Counted from the first letter of the stretch, positions 1-12,159 are shown. The stretch is 64,000 bases of DNA from Alitta virens (GCA_932294295.1 OW028580.1:32124136-32188135); one strand, 5' to 3'. A program made the numbers and translations. The notes: generated by a model from the letters alone, not told the origin.

Positions 1-30
1 AGCCCCTATTGATGGTTGATTGATGATATA
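1..30 (-). repeat. SINE-B fragment cut by window edge
   Basis: The first 30 bases match the segment at 2781-2810 (agcccctattgatggttgat and onward), which is part of the SINE-B family described at 2711-2935. The match stops at about base 30, so only an internal piece is present. Confidence 0.6.
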
Positions 31-470
31 TGCATATGATGCATTTTTTTATATTAGTTACGTAACTCGCTCAGGGGTCAGTTGGCGAGCTGTCTACGTA
101 CGTTCTACATATGTTCTGCATACATTCTACATATGTGCGTGGCCATCCTTGGCCATACGTAGCCACTGTCGATCCGTATATACTCGCCATCCGCTCACGA
201 CCACTCGTAGAACGCCCGGCCGTCGTCTTCCGTGCCAATACTTGCCCATCCTTGAACCACTCAAATGGGCGATCTACCACTGCCTCATGGATGCCTCATG
301 TATGCCTCACGGATGCTTGGCGATGGACGATCGTTTGATGGATTTCCGGCGAAGGATCTACGACTGCTCACGTATGCTCATCAAGAATTTATACATGATT
401 AACAGAGCCTCAAGTGAGGAAGTATAGACCATTTTTTTTTATCCTTGACAGTGTGAACGTCCCTTTAGAG
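31..470. other. unrecognised GC-richer stretch
   Basis: This stretch is clearly richer in G+C than its surroundings. It has short reading frames on both strands, but none resembles a known protein and none has splice context. It may be part of an unidentified repeat. I see no gene in it. Confidence 0.3.
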
Positions 471-489
471 TCAAATCATGACATCATAC

Positions 490-1080
490 ATGCAGTTAAT
501 TTAATTTAAAATGGCCTGTCAAATTGAACTTAGATATTGAACTTAGAACTTCTGCTATATGGTGCTACCTGCCACTAAATGGAACTGTTTGGCTTAAAGG
601 TTGAGACTACACACAGATTTATGATATATTGGAAAGGTCAGTTCTCATGTAACCTCGTGTCCGGCAATACCCAAATGTGGAGAAAAAGTAACAGAGCCTA
701 CAGGGGGCACTACCACCATAGCATATGAAAAGACAATAATATGACATCACCACTTAATTGTTACATTTTGACGTTACAATATATATGACGTCTTGAAACA
801 AACTTATCTGCTACGGTGTCAGTGACCACTTGTGGTTGTTTTGCTTCCCATACATGTCATATTTTGTTTCAGTAATTCCTACAAAGGATATATGAGAACT
901 GGCCAGCCCTATATGTTAAATTTCTTACATTTACGAAGGTTTATATTTATTCAATAGTGGTAGCTGTACTACAAGCTAGCAGAAGTGGCTGGCTTTAGCC
1001 TATAGAGCTACATCCAGAAATATTTAGGTCACTACAGCTGTCTTTAGTCAACCATATTTTACGGACATAACTGTACCTAA
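490..1080. repeat. interspersed repeat with a nested MITE
   Basis: The outer parts (about 490-620 and 925-1080) resemble 42510-42640 and 42776-42900 inside the TIR element at 42.3-43.6 kb; both share the string gctacctgccactaaa and a later block around accatattttacggacata. In this copy an extra segment at about 635-909 interrupts the match. That insert is bounded by inverted ends (ggtcagttctcat and atgagaactggcc) and belongs to the same TIR family as 60894-61650. The layout indicates a MITE inserted into an older repeat. Confidence 0.5.
635..909. mobile_element. MITE with GGTCAGTTCTC inverted ends
   Basis: A roughly 275 bp non-coding element with imperfect terminal inverted repeats, ggtcagttctcat on the left and atgagaactggcc on the right. 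The same ends bound 60894-61650. No transposase is encoded. Confidence 0.5.
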
Positions 1081-1889
1081 CCACTGAATTAGTTAAAATG
1101 TAGCAAGAGAAGTCAACTGCATGATAAACAAGCAAGCAAAAGTCTCTTTAATCATATGCTGCGCTGCATCTAAACCCTCACCGAATCCCACCTTAAAATT
1201 GTTAAGTGTTCGTCCGACAGGCAGGAGGGCTGGTGTTACACTTTCATTTCCAGAGCAGAACTCTAACACACACTTTCGTTTCAAAAGCTGAACTCTAACA
1301 CTAATGCACTGACCCTAATGAAATTTCGTTCACTGAGGGTTAAAAAAGTGACCTGTATTAGACTTGTGTTATTATGGTCAATAATAGATTCTGCTAAACA
1401 AAGTTTTGTATGTTCAGGAAACAATCTACTCAAAATGATATAAATGACCTTTAGATATAAATATAAAACAAAAGAAACCCTTCACTGGGTTGGATTTGTA
1501 CCCTAGCACCCCCAACCCTATCCAACAGACCAATGCTGTAGACCACTCAGCAACTGCAGCAGGCTATATACAGGTCAACTTTTCTGGAAGTAGAAGCTGC
1601 TTGCTCTGAGTGTATGTAGGTCACGTGCTGAATCAACTGGAAGAGCCATGTTATTCTGAAGTAAAATTCCATAGTTACCATGCCATTCAATAATGTTGAA
1701 AACATTAATTTTGCATTTTTAATGTGGTAACTAAGGATATTTTGCAAAAAATTTTAAACCGTGATCATAGAGCTTACTTCCCCAAGTAGAGTCATTCCTA
1801 ATATGGTCATGCTCAAAAGGCGATAAAAAAACTTCACCCCATGTTACAAATTGATTTTAATTTGGATTTTAGTAGTGGTGGTGGTGGTG
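1081..1889. other. no gene seen; repeat traces
   Basis: Non-coding. At 1240-1330 it holds a short repeat built around ttccagagcagaactc that recurs at 6937-6990 and, more diverged, near 62420 and 62506. Nothing else is recognisable. Confidence 0.4.
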
Positions 1890-2026
1890 GATTAGGGTTT
1901 TACGGCCTGTATTTCTGCACCTGATGGGCTAATTAGGACAGGTAGAGACCATGGCAATGAGCTGACGGATGAAACAGCCATCCAACATAGGCTCGACCGG
2001 GAGTTGAACCCGGGACCCTATAGCAC
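1890..2026 (-). mobile_element. tRNA-derived SINE (family A)
   Basis: Read on the minus strand this ends with the family-A tail (gcagaaatac...cgtaaaaccctaat) and carries a B-box-like gggttcaactcccgg close to its head. Other copies are at 6226-6375, 15743-15870, 30092-30258 and 50435-50626. The 50.4 kb copy shows the tRNA-like head best. Confidence 0.7.
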
Positions 2027-2710
2027 CAAATGTTTGATGTGTGCTTGACTTAATTTACTTGTCTGCCATTTCCTTTTAGGGACTCCGTAGATTCCTGAGT
2101 CATCAATAATATAAAAAGCAATAGAGAAAAACACATGAAGCCATTACAATAGCTCAAGAAGTTTGCACTGGAGCATCATAAACACATAAAAACATACATG
2201 CAAGGAAGAGATGGGACGATAAGCTCATTTAGAGAGATTTTTTTAGGAACCCAGCAAAAAAATAATATCTGTATTATCTGAAGCCAAACATGAAATATTT
2301 ACTAACTTAAATGCTTAGTCATGATATAGCATGTGTATATAATTTGCAAGAGACTAACTAAAAGGTTCAGGGATCATTTCTTTATACTTGGTTTTTTAAT
2401 TGGTTTCTATAAGCATTTTCCTAGATACCCTTTCCATAACAGTTGGTTCACGTAAAGCGCTTGCTGTTGCTCATCATTTACATAGAAATTGTTGAAAAGA
2501 TTCAGTGAACCATATCCATTAATGCATAGGATCATGAGTCATTGTAAGTCATCATGGAAATCATGGCTGATTATATCTTCAAGTAAAAAATTTGTAATGT
2601 CATCATATGAACAACTAGCACTTTTCGCGAACCAACTGTAATTTAATGAAAAGATGATGTCAAAAAGTCCATCATGTTAATCTCAGCCATAAAATGATAT
2701 TTCGTAGTGA

Positions 2711-2717
2711 ATACAGG

Positions 2718-2751
<34 letters not shown>

Positions 2752-2935
2752 TCAAAATTGCAGCCCTCTAAGGCAAGTCATAGCCCCTATTGATGGTTGA
2801 TTGATGATATGAGATGAGAGACGAGGAAGAGTCCACCCATGTAACACATTTACCCCATGGGTGGGACCTTTTATTTGCCTGAGCAAAGACCCTGAGTACA
2901 GGAGACCTCACTGTTTCTTGCACATGGCATTTTTA
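2711..2935 (-). mobile_element. SINE (family B) with GATA/TATC microsatellite tail
   Basis: A minus-strand copy of the repeat seen in full at 21516-22060. It contains the shared blocks gcagccctctaaggcaag and accttttatttgcctgagca. At its 3' end (left here) is a run of about eight TAGA units at 2719-2750, which corresponds to the TATC tail of the 21.7 kb copy. Confidence 0.6.
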
Positions 2936-3757
2936 TATAGTCAGCATGTAGAATAGAAATGTTGACAACTTCACAAATTCAACAAATGGCCGGGTATGAA
3001 ATATTTTATTTGATTCATATAAACTAAAGTGTGTATTTTGCTTTTGCAACTTGAGATTGCTATCAACGATTGGATATGATGCATTGTTCCTGGGACTGTG
3101 ACAGCATTGTTTTGATTAAAATTAAGATGAAGTTTACAGTGTAATGATAAACAGTCGTATTACTAGTTTGGGAAGATTTAACAGACACTTCTAACACCAA
3201 TCACACATTGTATGGCTTACAGAAATCCCCACACCATATTGCACATCCATATTGCACAGCATATTTGTTGGACAATATTCACTCTTAATTCTATAATATA
3301 CAATATAACAAATCAGGCTGTTCTAATATAACATTGACTGTACATTGCCTCGTGCAATATTAGTTTATGGAACATTAACTCTTTAGAGTGCAATATCGGT
3401 CGTCCAAGTACCATTGTTTAGCAGATTTATGAAAATTTATCCATAGGGTAGCCTTGTGGCAGCAGCATTAATTGCCACAACAGCGTCTCCTGGCTATATT
3501 TTTATGTACAATTTATGCACCAAATTAATGTCAAATAAATTTATTGTCTGTCTATATATATAAACATGCAAGAATGATATATATTTCATCTTAGAACTGC
3601 ATGGTACATAACTGTATATGATGAAAAATTCTTCATTCCAAGCTATAAGGCTTGAATCAGCAGATCTGGATATTGCAGTTAATTTTGAAATGTTAAGATT
3701 TTGAATTGTCAAAACAAACATTAGGTGATGCTCCCTGTTACTTGTAGAGGTTGTATA
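2936..3757. other. no gene seen; 3' flank of MS4A-like gene 1
   Basis: AT-rich and non-coding. The part next to 3758 is probably the 3' untranslated region of the minus-strand MS4A-like gene. A minus-strand AATAAA (plus-strand tttatt) lies at 3541-3546. Confidence 0.4.
3541..3546 (-). terminator. candidate poly(A) signal of MS4A-like gene 1
   Basis: AATAAA on the minus strand, about 210 bases past the TAA stop codon at 3760-3758. Spacing is reasonable for a 3' untranslated region. The hexamer is common in AT-rich DNA, so this is only a candidate. Confidence 0.4.
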
Positions 3758-6700
3758 TTAACCTAACCCAGCTTCTGCTACTTTGCTATAAGGAGGAGGT
3801 TGATCATCATATGGTTCACCGGTGGCTCCATCTACCTGACCAGTTGCCATGGTGACATTCTGTCCTGTAGGTCCACCTGGTGGTTGACTGAGAGCACTCC
3901 ATGAGGAAGCTTTAAATTGAATATGAACTATTAAATCAAGATGGTGTTGAATAAATTCATGAAAATCTTGCTACTGTTTGAAGCAAATATAATTTATGAT
4001 TTTGAGCAAAACAACGCTTCTTACTCTGTGGATTTATGTAGAATGGGACAAAGCCATTGTTGCCATAGTTATTTTGGGTTGCAGCTGCATGATTAACCTA
4101 AAAAATATAATGATAACCAATGCTTATTACGTGAAAAGTATATAATGACTGTGTTTGAATTTATTATACATAATGCCTAATTTTGAAGTATGAATTTTGT
4201 AACGTTAGAGCTTTACATAATTACTCTTGGTTGCTAGATTACCTGAGGAGCAGGTTTGCAGCAGCTGCCTCGACAACAGACGACAGATTGGGCCATTGAC
4301 AGGAAAAATTCAAAGATTCCAAATAATGTGTAGAAACCCGATAAGGCAAGGTGTGCAGCCTGAAATATTCCAAGGAACAGTATTATTTGAATTTATATCT
4401 TGTGTAAACATGTGGCGAGGCTATTGCTCTACATGATTTCAGGAAAAACTCTTAAACAAACAATTATGTTAAACCATAGAAATAGAAAAATCGACATACC
4501 GTAACGGACGGTTTTATCGACAGGGCGGGTATTTTCGAGACTCAAATTAAAATATTAAAAAAATTGTATCTATTTCTTAACAAACTAAACAGTATTTATG
4601 ATAAAATAGACTCCCCCGTACTGTATTAGACTTTTTAGTTTTCATGCAGCATTGGCCTCATATTAATTATAGAATATATCATGTTACATGACCATTGTTC
4701 TTGCACTCTGTGACCTCACCATTGCCATTGTTTTCTGATGACATCACAATACTTATATCAATACTTATATAGCACAAAGAGAGGTCAATGAGGCAAAAAT
4801 GCCAACATGGCTGCTCGTGAAAAGGGTGTATTGGGTGTGGACTTCAATTGTCAATTATGAACCATAATCATTCTAATCATCTGTATATATATATTTTCCT
4901 TCATTGTTATTGTTATTTTTACCAGTCGGCTAAAAGCTTTATAGCTTATGTTTTATTGCTTTTTCTTGCACCGACTATAAATAAAGTTTTATCTTATCTT
5001 ATCTTATCTTTTGTCAGTGTCAGTGTAAATGTCCTGATCCTACTGCAGCTTAGTTAGCTTACATGACCCACTGCCAGAGGTAGATGTAATGATGAAAAGA
5101 TAAGGTTTTGTGTCAACGCCTTTGCTCATTTACCCAATGAGTGGTGTCTTTTACTTGTTCTGGCTTAGGCGCCAATTATGTATGACATCAATTTATCATC
5201 TGTTTTGACGTATATATACAGTGGGTTGCAAAATTATTCATGCTCCCCGAAGTTTCCAAGCAGACACGTCAGCTATATTTCTATGCAGAAATGGTGCATA
5301 CAATCATCACAAACTTGTTGAAGGTGATAATTTACCATATTTTGCAAGATTGTCAAGCTATTTTTGCAATATTTATGTAGTGTTACATAACTTGTTCAAA
5401 TATGAACTCGTATACAAAGCATTATAGAGCATGGGCATGAAATTGTGAATATTTTCATTGTTGCCCTAGATTTTATGTGATTTTCTCACAATTTGCTGAA
5501 TAGAAATTCATCCAGAAATCCAAGCCTGGCAGAAAAAGATTTTATATGAAATATAAAGGAATATTAGTTGCCTGGCTGAAAATATTAGGGACTTCAATGG
5601 AGCAATGAAGTGCTAAAAATGCATCAGAATCACATCAGTTCTTGAATATCAAATAAGCTTGTTTTAGTAATTGATTAATGAACAACCAATTGTGAAAGTT
5701 CCAAAAAGACACCCAAATATAATATTTAATCATAAGAAATGGGAAATAGAGCATTTTCATGAAATTACCTTAAGCGTTTAGGCTGCTCTAATATAAAAAG
5801 TGCCAATGATATTGCAATTATTCTCTGTAACTAACCAGCTGATGACTATAGTCTCATAACTATAGTTTATCATGATCTGAAGGTTCGTTTCGAGACCATT
5901 ATGTGGCCCTTCCCTAGAATGGCATGTATATGTACTTATGCATGCACAGGTTATGTAATATTAAATGACAGTTGCAAAGTGTCTTTAAAATTTGCAAAAT
6001 ATGATAGATTTTAATTTCCATGAAAATTGTGATACTTACATGGGTAGAATTATAGTTGACATATTCACAATGCCAACTCCAGGAGGGATGAATTCTTTTG
6101 CAACCCACTGTATCATGAAAAGTGCCATTGGGCACCCGGCTCATCATTACATCTGCCTCAGGCAATTGGTGATACAAACTTCTAAACTGGCTATCTCAGT
6201 GTTTATAATAATATAAATAGTAGAGGTGTGTGGATTAGGACTTCACGTCCTGTATTTCTGCCCCTGATGAGCTAATTAGAACAGGCAGGGACAATAGCTA
6301 TGAGATCATCATGGATGAAAGAGCCGTCCAACCTAGGCTTGACTGGGAATTTAACCAAGGACCTAGTAGATATCTACATTACAAATGTAGATTTTTCTAT
6401 TTCTATGATTATATAGTTTGACATAATTGTTTGTTGGAGAGTTTTTCCTGAAGTCATGCAGATCAATAGCTTTACACTAGATATACATTCAAAGAATACA
6501 AACATATGCAAAACTAAACTAACTGGAATCAGCAAATCTAAACTAACTGTCGTTTTCATTGTAGTTCCGTGGTACCTTATCCTTGACAGATAATTAGAAC
6601 ATATGTGCATTTATTTACCTTTCCTCCACAATCGTCATCGTGATCATCCTCATCATCATCATCATCATCATCGCAATCAACTTCACATCCCATGGCTAAG

Positions 6701-8905
6701 GACACTGACCCTTGGGTTACTATGGTGACAGATAAGACACAGGATAAAATAGCAAACACCATGGTTGAAATCACCTGTAATGACAAACGAAACAATATTA
6801 TCTCATACAAAATAATAAAAAAATGTATGTCGTAAAAGTAACCTTCAATCAGAATTTTAACCCCCAACAAACTAAATTTGAAGGGGCTATTGCTTTTGCT
6901 AGTGTCCCATCCAATGGGTGGGCGGGTGTAACACTTCCGTTTCCAGAGCAGAACTCGAACACTTATCCTAATGAAATTTTGTGCAGTAATAACCTGTATG
7001 ACCTTGTGGTACCCTTTCAATAGTCACATTGACATATCTTGGCTATGTTTTACAAAATTTAAAGAAGATTAAAAACATAATTATCATTTCCACAGCAAAA
7101 CTCTGTTTTTATAGTAACTCCATCAGAAAAAAAAGTCTTGATCAAATATAACTACTAATAGGTCCTCTGGAAATTTTTAATAATAATTATTATATTATGA
7201 TTTACGTACACCATTCAGTTACATACTATAGCCTATACATTGCCAAATTGTGATTTCATTGATCTAAACTGTCAGTTGTATATATTGTTAATAAATTACA
7301 TACTGTGCAGTTAGTTGGTCTGGAACTAGATGCCATTCCAAATCCTCCTGCAATGATAATCTAAAAATGAAAAAAAGAAAATCTGGAATTATCCTTGATA
7401 GCCATTATTTCGCACATTTAATTCACATTTTCATTCTATACATGAAGCTGATTATTACTTGGTGTATATTCAGGCCTTGCAGCAAAAATTATACTTCTCA
7501 CTATAACTGTATTAACCTTATCTATTTAATAGTCAAGTCTAATATTTTCTTCTTTTTTCAGTTTCCTAAATGTGCTATACAGACAGGAGAAAATAGATGA
7601 AGTCCAATTCAAAGGAAAACTACATTTATAACATTCAAACCTCAAACATCAGCCAGCATAATTTCAATCATTGAACTACACAGCAAGCACCAACAATAAG
7701 CCTGGCTACATTACAGTGCCTAGGAGAATACCTTCAATATATACTGGTTAGAAATGGCCGTGGATCTGTTTATCACACCCTGTCAGACCTCTGTTTTAAA
7801 ACACTTTTGAAGAGGTATATTTAAAGCAATTACTTTATGGAAATTCATCAGTCATGTGGACAGTGAAATCATAAAAGGGCCCCAAACAGCGATTTTTGAA
7901 AATATCCTTCGCAGATTTTTGCATGGGATAGTAATCTATCTTTGGTCAGCCTTTGGTGCTCTGCATGGTTCATTAAATAAAATCACTGACTGATTATTTG
8001 AACAATATTTATAATAACTGGCTGCATGCCACAACTTACAAATGGGGCTGTCCACCATCCAGATCCGGTGACCCACATAAAATTGTAGTTATTAATAGCC
8101 ATCCCAACATTCAGGCAAAAGAGGGTAAGCGATGTGAAGATTTGTGTTATTCCAAACACTTTTGCATACTTCCTGTTATAGTGGGCATAAGACTCAGCTG
8201 TCTGAAATTCACAACAGTAATAAAGTTTACAAATATACACTACATGTCCATTGCAATGCATAAGTTACTAAATAGCAAAAAATAACAAGATAAATCTTAT
8301 TTGTAAACCTGATAGTTTATCGCAATCATGCAGCTAATTCGAACACATCCTGCAAGTAAATTGAGTGCACGCCTCTTCAGTATCGTTCGATTTCTTGATT
8401 TCAATGTCACCCTTTGGCAATAACATCTATGTTTAAACAAGCTAAGTAGCTGTAAACAATATCTATGTCGGCTATATGTGTATTGTATTATTGTATTGTA
8501 TTGTATTGTATTGTATTTTAAATATTGTATTGTATTGTATTGTATTGTATTCTACATCAAATAATTTTCATATATTTCGTATCATCTTTTCAGATGGATG
8601 CTAAACATGTGTTATTCATTCTCTGTACTTTACACTGAATAAATTCATTCGTGGATGGAGGTCTCATCAAGTTTCACTGAAATTCATATTAAAAGTTAAC
8701 TAATTACAGGTTGTACTTGTGTTGCTTATCAAGTTTCATCAAGTTTCACTGAAATTCATATTAAAAGTTAACTAATTACAGGTTGTACTTGTGTTGGCAA
8801 CAGTACAACAACTGGCTGTTGTTGTTGTTGTGGTGGCTGATGATCTTCAGGAACAACAACATTTTGCTGCATTGATTGTTGGAAATGTTCCGCTGCTTTT
8901 TCCAT
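3758..8905 (-). CDS. MS4A-like four-transmembrane protein, gene 1 (7 coding exons)
   Basis: Minus-strand coding exons: 8905-8789, 8201-8040, 7360-7304, 6774-6619, 4359-4243, 4097-4025, 3909-3758 (stop TAA). All junctions are GT-AG and phase-compatible, giving about 277 aa; a second phase-0 donor after 8780 would add 3 residues. The start ATG lies one base after an acceptor, so a 5' UTR exon is upstream. Layout: Gln/Pro-rich cytoplasmic N-terminus; TM1 and TM2 (exons 2-3) with the family-type GSGWW motif; TM3 (exon 4) followed by an extracellular loop CDCD-rich in Asp between Cys residues; TM4 (exon 5) ending in a CCRGSCC cysteine cluster; then a tail with TGQNVTMATG and PPPY near the C-terminus. 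MS4A proteins (CD20, FcepsilonRI beta relatives) are membrane proteins that modulate receptor signalling. PPxY motifs bind WW domains such as those of NEDD4-type ligases; that role here is inference. Membership is supported by topology and by the matching exon architecture of gene 2. Confidence 0.85.
6226..6375 (-). mobile_element. tRNA-derived SINE (family A), diverged, intronic
   Basis: Lies in intron 4 of MS4A-like gene 1 and has the same orientation as the gene. It shares the cctgtatttctgcccctgat block and the gatgaaa...ccgtccaacctaggcttgactggga block with the other family-A copies. The B-box region is degraded, so this is an old copy. Confidence 0.65.
8482..8551 (+). repeat. TATTG pentanucleotide microsatellite
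   Basis: Two runs of TATTG (several units each) are separated by a short diverged spacer, in intron 1 of MS4A-like gene 1. A shorter run of the same pentamer occurs at 52636-52662. Confidence 0.8.
8665..8808. repeat. 72 bp tandem duplication across the exon 1 donor of MS4A-like gene 1
   Basis: The block beginning catcaagtttcactgaaatt occurs twice with a 72 bp period (from 8665 and from 8737). The duplication includes the end of coding exon 1 and its candidate donor, so the donor sequence AAGTACAACCTGTAATTAG appears a second time 72 bp further into the intron. Reading through the first donor meets a stop (AGT TAA), so the second copy cannot lengthen the protein. Confidence 0.75.
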
Positions 8906-8909
8906 CCTG

Positions 8910-10019
8910 CAAAGAAAAAAAAAAAATATATATATATAAGAAACTTAACAGAAGATATAGGTAAATACATTAGGAAGATAAATGAGTATGGAAATGTTTG
9001 ACTTGAAAAAAAAAAAATAAAAAATTACAATGAGTTGTAAAGAGTGAGGACTTTTGATATACTTGAGCAGTGAGTCATGTTCCTTATCTAATGTTTATTG
9101 AATAAAGCTACTCTTCCCAAAGGCTTAATGACATGCCGCTTTAGGGAACAGTATACAGTTACAAATGTAATGTAATAAAAGGAAATTTGCATAAAATGTA
9201 GAAGATTATGACAAGCAATTTTGATTTGTAGGCCTATTAAATTTGCATGAGTAACAATTTGGTATATTGCATTCTTCAATTTAAGCCTCAACTGTCTTCT
9301 TTTTCACATATAATTTAAAACCGTGGAAGCTATGTGTGTTAATTTTTTCTTTAAAAATACTTGGCATATTGTTTAATGTTTTAGGACAGTTATAGGATAT
9401 ACTGTATCTGGCAAATTCATGTCTCACAGCGGGTAGCTTTATATTGTAGATATGTCTGGTTCAGTGAGACAGTGAAGACACGGGCTTTGTGTGCTGCGAA
9501 AATGTGACAAGAAGGCCCATGAAAGTATCTGACCAGTGCTGATATGGATCAGGAAGATCATAAAATGTCTGAGATAACGCTGATTGGGGTTTTTGATAGC
9601 TCAAGATCAATAACTACCTCATATGAGTCATCATGGGATTGAGCAACTAGTAAACATACATGTGGAAGAAAATTGAGCTTTTACAAATTACATATTTTGT
9701 AATTCCATCATTTGCAACATATAATTTTGTTTAAGCAATTAGTGGGACTATTTTTCAAGGAAGTCAGCAATATATTTATTTTCTTCCGAGACAGGTGTGC
9801 TATAAATAATCCAATTTTCTAAATTCACCTGTAAAACGTACTTTCGTTGAGTAGGATGGATAAAATCATCCAATTGTACTTGAATCCTATACAGTTTTAT
9901 GTGAAATACTAAATATTAACAATTTCGGTAATAATATAGGCTATTGTTACAGTATGTATTTGAATAATGTAATTTGAACAATTACGTAAATCCTATATAT
10001 TTAGGAACATTTATTTCTA
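8910..10019. other. no gene seen
   Basis: AT-rich DNA upstream of the exon that carries the start codon of MS4A-like gene 1. A 5' untranslated exon could lie here, but none can be recognised. An (AT)n run and an A-rich tract occur at about 8915-9025. Confidence 0.35.
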
Positions 10020-10170
10020 CATGGCCAAATGTGCCACATGCGTTTTCCAAGCGATTGGATAAACGCATGGAAAATACATGGTTTTCACCTCACTTTAATC
10101 AGGCAAAAACCATGCGTTTTCCATGCATTTATACTTCTCATGGAAAACGCACGTGGCACATTTGGTCATG
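10020..10170. mobile_element. palindromic MITE with TA target-site duplication
   Basis: Terminal inverted repeats catggccaaatgtgccac and gtggcacatttggtcatg bound a 151 bp element, with TA on each side (10018-10019 and 10171-10172). The interior also folds back (cgcatggaaaatacatgg against ccatgcattt). A truncated relative is at 58078-58147. TA duplications fit a Tc1/mariner-type mobiliser; this is inference. Confidence 0.75.
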
Positions 10171-10766
10171 TATAGTTCTGATGTGTAATTTCCGAAACAA
10201 AAATACTTCAATGAACTCAAATTACACTAGAATTCATATTGTGATACATGTTTTATCAACTAACATGCATTAGTTTCGATTCCAATTAAAACATATGAAA
10301 TATTAACTGTTAACGGTTTCAGGGTGATTCTGAAGCTGAAACATGAAACATGATCAAACGACATCCCATCTATTAAAACTAACCCATCTGTCAAGACGTT
10401 CAGACAGATGGCCATCTGCAAGGATATTTCATGAATGTATCATTGTTAAACCTAATATTTTCATACAGGATTTTGTGTAAAAATTGTTTTTGTACTCACT
10501 TGATTATTTTAGTCTGTCTCACGAGTGAAGGCAACCAGAAAACTGTTTATCAACCTACAGAGATAAGCCTCCATAAAAATGTCACGTTAGAACAATAAAC
10601 TGAAAGACTTACGATTGGTCGATGTTTTTGTTTTGAAGAGAATATCTTATCTTTTGTTTAAGAAAGTGGCCAAAATCAAAACCTTGATCAAGGCACAAAG
10701 ATTTATAATGCTCTACATGTCAGTGATAATTTCAGTAAATAACTGTTACTTGACATTTTAAATTAT
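10171..10766. other. no gene seen
   Basis: AT-rich non-coding DNA with a few short inverted motifs (cccatctgtcaagacg near gttcagacagatgg). Nothing recognisable as a gene. Confidence 0.3.
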
Positions 10767-10896
10767 ACAATGGTTACATGTGAGACATGAAGATCTGTAC
10801 ACCTGAAAATTTCAATGTACAACGCCGCCAATAGGCCGAGTTGTACATAACATTTGAGGGTGTACATATCTCATGTCTCACAATGTAACCATTGTG
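10767..10896. mobile_element. palindromic MITE with ACAATGGTTACAT ends
   Basis: The left end acaatggttacatgtgagac and the right end gtctcacaatgtaaccattg are inverted repeats; a second inverted pair (ctgtacacc and gggtgtaca) lies inside them. The left end alone recurs at 49884-49930. Non-coding. Confidence 0.65.
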
Positions 10897-11029
10897 TAAT
10901 TGTTTTGTACCACTGAATCCCAATATTTTTATCGTCAATTTGTTATTTTTCATTGATTAGGATTCACTAAGAAAATAGCGCTCCATCTACAATTCGTCTT
11001 ATAAATTATTCCAGTTACATATTGTGATG

Positions 11030-11395
11030 TAGTGTCCCGGGCCTCAGCAGTGACCCCACCTTCTAGCTCTTGGCTAGAAGGGATATCCTTTGTGGCCGAA
11101 TGGTTAGAGGTGTGGGTAAAGCTGCTCATGACATGGTGGACATAATCCGGGCACCTCTGTGAGCATGAATTAGGGGTTGAAAGCCAAGGTAGGCAGTTCG
11201 AATCCCGCTCACAGGGGGTATATAAATAGAATTGCGATGTTTGACTTGTGATGTTAGTCAAAATCGCAAGAAAGTATGGGGGACGTGATGTAGTGTCCCG
11301 GGCCTCAGCAGTGACCCTACCTTCTAGCACTTGGCTAGAAGGGATATCCTTTGTGGCCGAATGGTTAGAGGTGTGGGTAAAGCTGCTCATGACAA
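11030..11395 (+). mobile_element. tRNA-like SINE with its head duplicated
   Basis: A head block (tgatgtagtgtcccgggcct onward, about 105 bp) occurs at 11030-11131 and again at 11287-11393. It contains an A-box-like tggccgaatggttagaggtg, as in Ser/Leu tRNAs. The first copy continues to a B-box-like gcagttcgaatcccgc at about 11193-11208. The second copy is cut off after ctgctcatgac. This looks like a tRNA-derived SINE followed by a truncated second copy. Confidence 0.6.
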
Positions 11396-11539
11396 TATTT
11401 GGATTTGTCAAGTACTTTGCTTTCAACAAATGTTTGAATTAAAATGAAAATTGACCAAATTATTAAATAAACCTGCCAGTAAGTCAGATCGCTAAATTGT
11501 CTGCATTCGTTAAATTCATGATTTCGAGCGTGATGCACA

Positions 11540-12000
11540 CTTTTGGGTATCGAGTCAATTCGTCGACACGCAAAATTGTTGACAACCCGACCATCTTGTT
11601 GACAGAAAAGCATGGCTATACCAACTAGTTGACATGCCGACGAGCTGGTTTTTTTATCTCGTTGACAAAGGTGTTTCCCGGCCGTCAGTCTCCCCTTGCC
11701 CCCCTCAATATATTCGTAGCAAGTATACCACTCGGTGAACTTTATTAACCGCGAATCTCCGGAGTCTGGTTTATCGACGAAATGGTCATTGGGCAGATAA
11801 GATGTCAACGAGTTTAGCATTAATATGTCAACGAGATGGTAATGACCTGTCAACGAGTTGGTTGTTGTGGTCAAAAGTTTGTCGACGACTTTGTGTCTAA
11901 TTCATACTAGTTGGTTTGTCAACGAATTTGTACCAGGTCTTCTATAATGTGTCTACGGCTTGGTATATCGACGAATTCGGCAATTGGTCGACGAAATGAC
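11540..12000. repeat. degenerate array of GTYRACGAR-TTGGT units
   Basis: Variants of gtcaacgagttggt / gtcgacgaaatggtca recur about a dozen times over 460 bp in both orientations, for example at 11808, 11828, 11849, 11880, 11920, 11968 and 11988. Spacing is irregular at roughly 20-40 bp, so this is not a simple satellite. No open reading frame explains it. Confidence 0.5.
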
Positions 12001-12120
12001 CTGTATTCCCACTTTCTGACTGCCTACCAATCACAGCGCGGCGAGGCTGGCTAACTGTTGTGCTTGAGGATTTGTACAATGGCATATATAATGCTAAATT
12101 TCACTGGTGGGTGGTACAAT
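12001..12120. repeat. repeat shared with 48890-49020
   Basis: The block around caatcacagcg...ctgttgtgcttgaggatttg and caatggcatatataatgc matches the reverse complement of 48890-49020 (caaatcctcaagtacaacag). It is a dispersed repeat of unknown type. Confidence 0.5.
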
Positions 12121-12159
12121 TATATATGAGGTGTGGAAAATTATGTCAGGGCTTTGGAT

